Origin: Coturnix japonica
Taxonomy: Eukaryota; Chordata; Aves; Galliformes; Phasianidae
Reading direction: 5' to 3'
DNA: 64,000 nt
Assembly (NCBI RefSeq): GCF_001577835.2
Contig: NC_029527.1
Location: forward strand, 1,264,809-1,328,808
Made by a program: the position numbers and the translations under genes. The notes below the pieces were generated by a model. That model ran no database searches. It had not been told where the DNA came from and saw only the letters and a program-made list of their open reading frames with translations. This document shows, piece after piece, positions 7,507 to 19,500 of this stretch (positions are counted from its first letter, which is position 1; every line of letters starts with the position of its first letter).

Positions 7507-10500
7507 CCTCACGGGGTGCTGGGACAGCAATCTCAAGGAAGAACTACAGGCTGAGCACTGAGCCGGAGAAGTCCAAGGTTGCAGGTATGGGCTAAGCATG
7601 CTTTGTATGAACAGGACTGCCGTGGATCAGGGTGAGCAGCCCCTGATCAACCTGAGATCACCTGCCTTTCAGTTGTGGTTATCTTGATGATAAGAGGCAC
7701 AGGTGGGGCTGAAACTGAGTGAAATCTCTGAGCTGAGCCAAGATTGTGGGAGGGCCTCTACCAGCAGCCTCCACCAGTAGCTCAGGTCACAGTGCCCTTT
7801 CTTCAGTGATGTGAGACTGGAGAGTGTGGCGTTGTTTGTCTTTGTCCCAACTGACTTGGGGTAGATGGCTTCTCAGGTTCTGAGATCTGTCTCTTCCTTG
7901 GAAGCGGTAGTATCTTGTAAGCAGTCCATTTTCTCCTGGGCTGAATGATCCATCAGAATTGTGCTTGTAAAATCACAGTTCTGGTATTTGAGGGCTCTGT
8001 TGCAGGTCCTATATTCCAGGACATCAGGAATTGTAACAGCAGTATTATTTGTTTTTGGTTTTGGGGGTTTGGTTTTGCTTTTAAATTGGATCCCCGCTTT
8101 CAAATTTGAAGTTACTCTATCTGGAAGTAGTACAGCTGTGCTCCTGAAGGTGTAGTCTTACCCTGGGGAACCACTGGTAGCCTCCCCTGTTTCAGGAATG
8201 CACTTGCTTCATGTTGCTGCGCTCTAGGGCTGTTAGTGAAGAGAGTGAGAAGGTAAATAACTTCTCGGAGCTCCGTCTTCCCCTGTGTTGGTCTGCAAAC
8301 CTTATTGCTTGTACTTGAAATTAATATTTTACTTGTAACTCTCTAATCTTATTTTTCTCTCTTTTTTTTTTTTTTTTTTTTTCACAAGGGATTGTGAACA
8401 GCAGGCTACTGAATGACTATCTGCATCGGGTCTTCTCCAGTGCTGATGGGAACCAGCCTGCAGCTGCTTACAGGTATGGGGCTTCTTACTCTCTAGATGG
8501 CAGTGATGCTGTGTCAGTCCCCTGCATGTACAACCCTGTATAAAAGGTCACGAGGCAATACTTCTGAAATAAATAGGCAAGTGTGCATTCACCTTCTCAT
8601 TCTGCTTGCAAAAAAGTGCAAAGTTCACAGATTTAAGCTAACGAAAAGTATGTCATCAGTGCCCGGTGAACTAAATGCAAGGCTGCTACTTGTACATCGA
8701 AGACCATATGCTTCTCAGGCAGTGGAATTGTTGGTACTTTTCATGTTAGGTGTCACCAAAGGAAAAGAAACACAAAATTGTTGTACAGTGTCTGTTTCCA
8801 TCTCTTTGCTTTCATTTCTCCTTCACCTTGGAGTCCAGCAACTTGTAGCTTTGGGTGAGAAAAAGCTCCTTTGCATTTAAATCGTTTGGCAGAGACAAGT
8901 CAGCTGGGTGCAGAGCAGGTCCAAGTGTTGCAGAGAGGCAGGTTTGGAGCTGCTGCTGGGTGGGCGGTGCTGCAGAGTGGGCTGGGGTCATGTTCCCCCA
9001 TCTATACTTAGTACTGCCAGCTCAAATGTGAGCCTATGGCTGCTAAAAATAGCTCTTGGTCTCCTGTGTGCTTGATGAGCTAAGGTTTTTGTGGGGGGAG
9101 GCAAGGTGGGTTATGTTACTTGGCCACAAGCTCTCCTGCCAACGTGTCTTGGTATGTTCCATGTGCCCAGGCATTTTGGTTGTTAGTAATGCTAAATTCT
9201 TTGCCAGGTGATGAATGAAGTGCAAGCACAGAACTGACAGTTTGTTGGATTGGTCTCTCTGTTTGTAGCTCCCTTCCAATCTTCTCCCTGGACTTGGTAG
9301 AAAGCCCAGTAGCAGTCAGATTGGTCTTGAAAATAGATTTACTACACAAGAGCAACTTTTATGGTACGATATGTTGTCTTTTGGGGAGCTCATTGTAAAC
9401 CTCTCTGGCTGTCCTCTCTCTGTCTGTCTCGTGCTCTTTTGCCTCTTTCCTACTTTCCTTCTTCATGCTAGCTGCTGATACAGCTGCTTTGCTGAAGCCG
9501 TTCTCTCCTGCCAATCCAAAGCTGCTTCTTTGATTCCACTTCTGTGCATCTTCATGAATCCATTGGGCTTTCAGGATGTCTCTCACCACTTCTGCAAAGA
9601 AACCCTGGTCCCAAAGAAGTGGAATAATTGTTCCACAGATGAGTGGAAATGGGAACCATGGTAGGAAAAGCCAGCAACTCTCACAGTAATAAAGGGAAAT
9701 CATGATGGTCCCACAAACGCAACACAAGCAGTGCTGTTCTGTTAATCCTTGGGAAGTTTTAAAAGGGAAAGAGTATGAAATGACAAAGTTTGCTGCTATT
9801 ACAAAGTGATGTATTGGAAGGGGGACAGCCCCAACTTTACGCATAAGGTAATGGGGTCTGGGCTGATTTCTGCTGCACAGGAGTGAGACTGGAGGGAGAG
9901 AAATTTTTCAGTAAGTTAGAAAAAAAAGCAGATAGGAAGTAAAGGATCGGTACCAAAGGGATTCTGGAAAAGGAAAATCGTTATGCCACAGAATGAATTT
10001 GTGGTCAGCCCTCATCTTGATTAGCGTGTTGTGGTTGCACCAGCTCCAAAATGCTATCTTGGAGCTGCAGAGATTTTGAGGAAGAGTAAGAGCAACAACC
10101 ACAAGTCTGGAAGGTCTCCTGTATTGTAACTGAGTGAGGCAACCTTGAGACGAGAGAACTGAGGGTGTCTGTGTGGAAGGTCTCTGCAGTGGTAGCATGG
10201 AGGGTGTTGGTGAGGCATTTTGCTTTATTACAGAATGTGTGAAGACAAAATGGTTTTTGGTTGTTCTCATGGAGATGTTGCTGGGAGAGCTTGACCTCTG
10301 TCTGAGCTGCTACAGCTGCTGATATGGTCTTCTTTCTGGTTTTGTAGTATGAAGTACTTGGGAAAAGAACTAAATCCTGTCCTATGCTGTATTTGTATGA
10401 TGTCAGCCTCAGCAGTGTCCTGGTCTTTACTCATTGCCAGTACAAGCTGGCAAAATACTCCTTAGCAGGCTGAAGACTGAAGGATCCTCTGTTAACTGCT

Positions 10501-13500
10501 TCATTTGTTCACACTGTATTTGGTTCTTGTTTCATTCATTGCACCAACATGCTGGTCAGAAAATTCCTCAGATCCATGACAAGAAACCCAGATTGACAGA
10601 ACTTCCTGGTTCATGTGTCAACACCATTCTATGCTGACACGTGTCTGGACTGAAACACTTTAAAACTTGAAGGCAGAGCTTTCTGAAGTGCTCCTGTGTG
10701 TTTATTCCCTAGGAAACACCTGACATTCCAGAACCTGCAGGAGCACCTTGACCGATTGCTAGCAGAGGAGAATGGCTCTGAAGACAGCCAAGGTAGGAGG
10801 CACAAGATGCCTGTAATCTGTGTCTGTGCTGTCAAACTGGGGGGGACAAGTTATGTCACACAATTGCAGTTCCCCAAGTAAGCAGTTTTCTGCCATCCTG
10901 TGCTCTAATTTCTTTACATCTCATGGATGTCTCCTTTCCTGAAGTTCTCATGGTCTTACATATGTAACACTGTGCAGAATTCAGGTGCCATTGTAGTCTG
11001 TCCAGCAACACTTCAGAGCTACCTTTAAATCCTGCACATCTTTTCCTAACGTTATCTGCAACTCTTTGTTTCAGATCAGTTACCAGAGGGCCGGCTTGGT
11101 CCCTCTACTGTGGTGCTGGACCACACGAGTGGCTTTGAGGGGCTCCTGCTGGTTGATGATGACTTACTTGGGGTGAGTGTGATGCTGGCTGCTGCAGGAA
11201 GTGGGCTTGTGAGACAAAAAGCACTCTGTTTGTTGGTCATGGCAGGTCTCTTACACTGGCTTTGTAATATGTTGTGAAACGGATTCTACTTAAAAAGCTG
11301 AGGAGTCCTGGAGGAAATGATCTCTCCTGAGAAAAAGGTCTAGCAGTACCCAAGTCTTAGCAAGCTCTGAGTGGAGCTGCAAGGGTGGGAGAGTGGCCCA
11401 ATGGCTCAGTGAAGAGCTTGGCTAAGCAAGAGGAGGAGATGGCAACCAACTTTCCTGTCTCTCCTTCCAGTGGCTGCCTCTTCCTTCCTTTCTTGTTACG
11501 TTGTTTAACAGAGAGGACAAGCTGAGGCCAGGCTGTGCTGCTGTACTTCTTCCTTTCTCCTTTGTCTCTATTAGTTTCCTGCTGGTTCATTAGCTGATAT
11601 TCTTCACTACACCTTGGTTTTGAGGCCTTATTGCCTAACTTTGTAATATCTTCTGTTTTTTGTCCAGGTGATTGGCCACAGTAACTTTGGCTCTATCAGG
11701 GCCACAACGTGTGTGTACAAAGGTAAGAAGATAAGTGGGTGATGCTTTCATTAAGATCCCAGGAAGAACACATGGAGAGTTACACAACTGGCGAGCACAG
11801 GAAATCTTGAATATGTTGCAGTTCCAGAGCCCCCAAATTTATCCACTGGTTTTTCAGGAAGTCAGGAGGGTGGAGAATTATGTGGTGCCCAAGTGAAGAG
11901 TTGGGAGGGAAGTCCTGGGGATGTTGCAAATGCCCTTTGTGCACCAGATTATTTTCTATGGGAGCTGTATCACATTTTACTCCCCTAGCAATGAGTTAAG
12001 CAGCATGGATTGACTGTGTGGCATCTCTTATTTTTCAGGGAAATGGATTTATGAGGTGCTTATCTCCTCCCAGGGACTCATGCAGATTGGCTGGTGTACT
12101 CTCAACTGCAGATTTAATCAGGAGGTAGTGTAAATCCTGCACGTGGCTGCTTGGTGTTCCTCCTCTTTGCTGGGGGGAGGCAGGCCCAGACCAGCTCTTG
12201 TCAGGCACTGGGTGGGATGTTTGGTGATGGGAAGGTTTGCACTTGAGAGGGAGATTGACAGACATCCTGAGGGGCTGCTTTGACAGTGATTTGCAAGTGT
12301 GATGTAGCAGTACTGTTTTTCTAACCCAAATGTTAGTAGGGAACAGAGACAAAGATCACAGGCCGTGGGCAGACCATGTCTGCTGTCAGCTGCACACCCT
12401 GTCTGCCAGTCTCCCCCTTGAAGCTGCTCTTGCAATGAGAGGGATCCTTTGTGCTTGTCCAAATCTGAGTCTCCTCTTCGATACTGTGATGCAGGAAGGA
12501 GTTGGAGATACGCCAGATTCCTATGCATATGATGGCAATAGGGTGCGCAAGTGGAATGTGACTACTACCAACTATGGCAAAGTGAGTACTGTCCTTCCAG
12601 GAAGGGAAAAGAAAGCAGGTGTCTCCTGCTCATTTGATCTGTGCTTCCTGCTTCAGTCTGCTGTTGGGAAGGCTGTGTGCCAGCACTTACTTGTAGTTGA
12701 TTGGTGCTGGGCACCCGGTGTGGGAGCTTTGTTTGGCATGCCCAGCAGACTGATTCCCAGCACAGTGCTGCTGATGGTGTCTGAAAGGCTCTGGTTCTTT
12801 GTAGCGCATCAGAGGATGATGCAGTGTTGGGATAAGCGTTGTTCTGATCCTGTGCATGTTCCTAGTGCTCAAGGGGAAAAAGAAAATCCCATCCAGAGGC
12901 TTCCAGAAGTGTCTGAAAATGCAATGTGAGCTGCTGTCAGAAGGAGCTGTCACTCCTTCATCCCTGACTTATAAGGGACTGATTGGGCTTACAGCCCTTC
13001 TGATGTGGGAACTTGCTGGGTATGTGTCTAACATACTTTTTTTTTCTCCTTTTAATGCAGTCTTGGGCTGCTGGAGACATCGTCAGCTGTCTGATAGACC
13101 TTGAGGAAGGCACTATTGCTTTCTGCCTGTAAGCATCTTTGCCCAGTTCCCTGTTGTGTGAATGGCTGCATGTAATCTACATGTTTCCTTGTTGCCCAGT
13201 AGGTTGCTGATCCCTCTTTCTTCCTCCTCCCCTTTACGTTCCGTGTTAGCTCCAGCATTTGCTTTTCTGCTTTGTGTTGAGAAGCCATCTAGGTGAGCTT
13301 TAGAGTCCCCTAGGTTTGGGTGAGAGCAGTTGTTAGAAAAGTGCTCAAGCTCCTAAAGTTTGCTGGGGTTTTGATGGAGAAGGCACATGCTGAGAAGTTT
13401 AGTACTACAGCTGGCTGAGCCCCACTGATTGCTTTCATGGCAAGTGTAGACATTGCCTGTCCTAGAGTTGGAGGGAAGTGTGATAAATCTGATAAATTTC

Positions 13501-16500
13501 CAGCCTCCATCTCCAATGATCAGTGAGCAACAGCCAGTCTGAGTAAGAATTGTTCCCTGACCCTAAAATATGGCCTGAGACAAGTCAGCTGGAATGAAAA
13601 ACTCTCATATGCTGCCATTGTCTTTCAGAGAAGAGTGTACTGAGACCGTTGTCCTTCTATGTGTCAAGTGTCAAGTGGATGAGGCAAAAAATTCCACTGG
13701 CCTCTAAAATGTCCTGGTAATCACATACCTTGTAAGGATTTGGGTTGTCCTTGGAGCTGAGCAGGGCTCTTCATATTGTGCAGACGCCAGTACTTTTCCA
13801 TGCCATTATATGCAAATGAGAATTCAGCTGTGATTCCCTGTGATTCCCAGTTACGAGTGTTTAGAAGTATGAATGACTTCAATGTCAGTGTTGGGAGGTT
13901 GCTGGTTGGGGAGTGCAGACACGTGAATTGCCTGCTTGACCACAGAACACTTTGGTCATAGCTGAAGTTTTGTGGGCTTTTCTTCTTTCAGAAACGGCAT
14001 CTCTCTAGGAACTGCTTTCGATAACATCACAAGAGGTGCTGGAATGGCTTACTTCCCTGCCATCAGTCTCTCATTCAAAGAGTCTGTTGCTTTTAACTTT
14101 GGAAGCCGTCCACTTCGATATCCTTTGGCTGTGGGGAGAGGAGGTCTGAAGGGAGAAGAGCCAGCCTTGAGACCATCTATGGGGGCTGTAGAATGTCTGA
14201 GTGCAGTTCATGTTCTTCTCTTAGCACTTCTGCTCAGAGCAGGATTAAGGAGAGAAGAAGCTGACATCCCTTAGTTGGACCACACCTTCAGGGCCCACAG
14301 TCACCTTTGCTGATGCTAGCAATTGCTGAAATTGAGTTTACTTTAAGCTCTGAATCAGCAGCTAACACTTCAAGCTGGGAGCTGCCTGTTTCCAGCCATT
14401 AAGATTGTAGAAAAATCTTACTTTCTAGACCTGGAAACCTTTTGTGCTTCTGAGCCTCTTGGCTTTGGGTCTGTTCAACCTCACAGCCATGCAGGGCCTC
14501 TAGCATAGTTGAAGCATTGCATGCTGCCTTTCTGTGTGAAAGCTGAGACCTGCAGTAGTTCTGAATGTGCCCCTTCATAGTTGTCATGGAGGTTCCTTTC
14601 TGATCAGAAGCAGGTAGGGAAGAACTCGATACACTCAGTATTGAGGAGATCTCATGGCTTATCATGCACTTAGAAGTGCACTTTGCCTTAAACTCTGACT
14701 TAAGCATACATACTGTAAAACAAATACTTTTCTTTGCTCAGATAAAAAAGTCCTGAAAGAATCTGATTGCATTTTACCTTAACGCTTGCCCACTTATCCA
14801 GTGGAAGGCTACCGCCCCTTGCAGGATCCTCCTGTTGCAGACCTCGTGAAGGCTCGCAAGCTGCTAGGCTTCCTGAAGAATGTGATCCACACTGGGATCG
14901 ATGTGACGGTAGGCTGATGTTACTGGGCAGATCTGGGGGATGTCATGCCAGGGAATGTGGTTCTGCACTTTGTACACGGTTCAGAATTACTGCATTTGAT
15001 TTTGCAGCCTTGAAAGAAGTTTGTTTGCAGCCCATACATTCTCCTGATGTCCCGGTGCAGTGATGGGGTCACACTCTGGCAGGCGTGCCATGAGAACTGT
15101 TTTGCTTGTACCAGCGTTCAATAGAAACCAGGTTTTTTTTCCCTCTAGGGTGAGAGATGTTCTGTTTATGCCCAAAGTGCAGGGAATGCTCTCTACTATA
15201 GACTCAATTTATTTGGAAGCCTTGTTCGCTTGCTGACCTCCTCTGCAGAGATTCCCCTTTACAAGTAATGACGTGCAGGATGGACTGGGCAGGCACCAAG
15301 CTGTGTTTTTCTGGGTTTGTCATTGCAGGAGGGGAAGCTGGTGGAGAAGGATGCATCCATGTGGCAGCTGCAGGGAGAACCCACAGTGCTGATTACATTA
15401 GCCCACATCTTCAATTATTTCTCCCCTCTTATGGTGAGTTTTGCCTGCTCATTGCAATCTTCTTATGGTTATGTGCTGACAAAGGGATGTAAATTGGGCC
15501 TCAGTCTTTGCTTGGGAAGTGACTCTGCCTTGGAAGGCTGTTAACTTGCCTGTCTTCCTGCAGTGCAAGGTGTACCTGGTGGAAGATGTGCTCATGACCT
15601 TCCTGTTGAGCATCCTGGAGCGAGGAGGAGCAGTGGAGGCCCATCCCCTTATTCAGCAGCTGCTGGATCTCATGTGGCTTCTCATGGAGGTGAGTTGTTA
15701 GAGTGCTGGGAGGTGCTGAGAATAGGGGCATCCACTGGAACATTCTGGTAATGGTCAACTTCTTTGCCTTCCTGGTGACAAGATGCCATTTTGTGGTAGA
15801 CATTCCTCTTCCTGAGATTATCTTGTTGATCAAATGAAGGCAAATGTGCCAATGGGGCTGCCAAAATTGTAGAAGAGACGGATTTGTCCCACTGGTTGGC
15901 TGTCAGTTGGACTCAACAAGGCAGTTCCTTCACCGTCATGTTTAACAAGAGTAGCTTGTCTTTCCCTTGTGGATTAATTCTGCCGTTGCTGAGTTGAGTA
16001 GGTTTGGGGGCTGTGGGGGTGGGTGACTCAGCCCAGTCAAATGGGACCTGGGACTTTGGCTCGTCCATTGGGTTGGTTTTATTCACACAGAAGCTTATTC
16101 CTCTGTAGCAAAGCAGCAACCACTGCTCACACTCTCCTGTTGAGTAAGGTGAGCAAATGCTTTGGGTTCAGAGTGCCTGTGTTTTCAATGCAGAAGTAAA
16201 TGCTGCATCCTTCCAAAGCTGCACTGTGGGAACTACAGCTGTTCCTGATGCCATCCTGTTGCTGTTGTTTCTTGTTTTCTCAGGAATATGAAGTGCACGA
16301 ATGCCTCAAGCAGCTGCTGATGTCACTGCTGCGGGCCTACAGGTTCTCTCCTATCATCCCAGACCTAGGATTACAAGTGAGTTGCACTTCTGAATCTCCA
16401 GGAATCTTTGACGAGCCAGTTTCTGTTATGTCCCTTTGTCCAAAGGTCCCTAATGTTTGGAATTATCTGCAGTTATTTGATCTAGCAGTGGCAGTTCTGT

Positions 16501-19500
16501 CCCACTGCACCTCTTAGAGAGTTGGTACTCTTATATAGATGGAGTCAGTTTTGCTTCTCTTGTTTCCCCAGATTCACTACCTCCGGCTCACCATTGCAGT
16601 CTTGAAGCATGAGAAATCTAGGAAATATCTCCTCAGCAATGTTCTGTATCCTTTGTGCCTGCTCTGTTCTCTGTCCTCCCTGCTCTCAATAATGCAGCCA
16701 AGGAGACTGAAGGATTAGCAGGTCCCAGGAGGCAGAAGCCACCCCATTTTGAGAGGTCATTTCTCAAATATCATCTGTTTGCCTGACACCATTCTCTGCA
16801 AAGTCCTGCTTTGAGGAGCGAGAAGCAGTGCCATGAATGTCACATCATACTAACACACAGGGCTTTATTTCTACCTGACCAGCTGCTCTAATGTCCTTAG
16901 GCATTAGGGCAGACCACTGCTCTGACTCCTTTCAGAGCTGCCTAGCTGCCATGCCATCATTCAAGTGGCTCCTGTGCTGAGTGCAAGAGGCTTCTCTCTG
17001 GAGAAGGAGGCTCTGGATTTTGCAGAGCTTTGAGTGGTTTTGGAGAGGGGTCACTTACTACAGCTCTGGAAACATACGCCATCCCTTCTCTGCCGTAGCT
17101 TCTTGTGCTTCCTTTAACTTTGCTTCAGCTTTGATGTGCTCCGTTCGGTTGTGTTCTTCTACATTAAGAGCCCACTGCGTGTGGAGGAGGCTGGTTTGCA
17201 GGAGCTCATTCCCACCACGTGGTGGCCAAACCGCTTCACCAAGGAGGTGAGTAAGGGCACATCTGCTAAGGAGACCAAAGGGCCTCTGTAGTCTGTGGGC
17301 CTTTGTTAATGCAGGGAAACCCAGCAGGGCTGTGTGGATCTGTACCCCTCTGCTGCCTGTCATCTCCTGTTAGGCTGTGTGGCTCAGGACAGGGGAAGTG
17401 GCAGTTTTCCATGGCAATAGATTTGGAAGGGAACCTCACAGAGTCAGAGAAGTTGTGGATGGGCTTGTGTGTCCTCAAAAGACCTCCTGCCCTGATTTGT
17501 TACAAGGCCAAGGAGGGCCGGTTGGGTGTGCTTCTGGGTCCACACACTCGTGCCTTGTTTCACCAAGTTATTCTCCCACTTTGGCAGGATGCTGCCCCAT
17601 GCTGTGTGCTCCTCCTAATCTCTGTCTATTCCTCAACCAGGGCAAGGAGAGTAAGGAGGTAAAGGAGGAGAGTGCTGAGGAAAGGCTGAGGCGGCGGGCG
17701 TATGAAAGAGGCTGCCAGCGGCTCAAGAAGCGCATTGAAGGTCTGTGAGGAAGGAGAGAGATTGCCAAGTTTTATGTGTGCAGCCAGAGAGACCAACCTA
17801 TGAGCTGTTTCCAGATTGCCTTCCTGGCCTGGCATGTAGCCGTATTCCCATCACAAAGGTTGCACTGCAGAGGCAGGAGCCAGCCATGGCCACTGTCACC
17901 TGGTGGATGGGTACAGGTGTTGGGTCCCCACTGCCCACATATGCAGCATTCTGCCAGGTGTTCTGAGCAAAGCACAACCCACCTTTAGGGGTATTGTTTG
18001 TCAGCTGGGGATGGATTTACTGCTGGGTAGAAGAGAAAATTCTTCTGGTGATGGGACTCGCGTTCTGCTGGACCTGGTTCTCTGCTGGGGTGGTGGTCTT
18101 TCTCCTGATGACAGAGTACTGGTGGAGTTAGCATGGGCAGTTGCTTTCCAGTTGTTACTGTCCAATAGCAAACTGCTGTGTCCCTGTTTTAGTGGTAGAA
18201 GGTCTCCAGGTTCAAATTCTGAAGCTGCTGCTGAACAACAAGGACAGAGGAGGGGTAAGCACTTTGTGAATCTTTTGCTACATTATCTTTGCATCCCATG
18301 ACTTGTAAGGTACAGAAATGCAGCTGTGGAGATGCTTAGTCCTCAGAAGCAGTTCTCTAATTGATCCAGTAAAGCAGGCTGAACTACAGAAATTGAGTTT
18401 TTGGGCTCTGTTTAAAGGGGTATCATGGAATCACAGAATCATAGATAGTCTCAGATGCTTTGCCAGTGTTGACTGATGACATGACCTGCACCTGGGCCAG
18501 CCTTGTGTTTCTGTAGAACTAGGCAGACACAGTCTGACCTCAGTGCATTCTACCCTGACAATTAATATTAATTCCAGAGAGAAAAGAAATGTCATTTATG
18601 TGTGTGCCTCTACAGAGCGGGTGGAGAATGTTCAGCTGGATAAAGCTGTGCATCCCGGTATGGGCATCAGAAGACACAGCACTGCAAAGCAGTGGCCCAC
18701 AGGATACTCATGGGTGCTCCAGCAGTGGTGGTACCTGGATCAATTGCTTTCTTCTGCTGAATGTAGCTCCCAAGCATATAGAGCTCTGTTTCTCAGCAGC
18801 TTTGGACCCCACAAGGATCCAGGCATCGCTGCAGGCCCACACCTTGTTGCAGACATTCTGGCTACCCATTGATGTAGCAGAACACTGCAGATCTGCCTAA
18901 CTAATAGGGAAAAAAATACAGTGCCCTTGTACCTTACGTGCCCAAAGCCCAGATGCATCCCTGAGCCAGCACAACAGAGACAGATAGTTAATGCCTTTCC
19001 CTGGGAGTTCACCACCTGCTTTTCCTCCTGCCAGGGGGAAGCTTCCAGATACATCTTCCTGAACAAATTCCGCAAGTTTCTTCAGGAAAATGCTAGCAAT
19101 AGAGGGGTAAGTCGGAGGGACAGCCTTCCCACAGGCCTCACCTGAAGAGCTCTCTGGTACCATTGTGGTGGGAGCTCTTGCCCTTTTGGCTGAGCTGCTT
19201 CCAGCAGATGAACTGAAGTTGATACTTAGATACAGCATCATCTTCACCACCTGGGTGGGGATATGTTGTTGCAGGAAACCCTTTCCTCACCAGCCCCTCT
19301 GTGTTAACAAGCAGCCCATCTCCAGAGGTGGAACACGTGGTATCCACCCTCCTCTGTCACACCAGCTTGTTATTGTAGGGCCAGGGATTTTACAGAGGTG
19401 GAAGCAGCTACCTGCCATCAGCACTGAGCTCCATCCCAGTGCTGGAAACTGGAGGTGCTCTTTGTAAACGGGTGCATGTGCTTTGAACAAGACAGAATAG

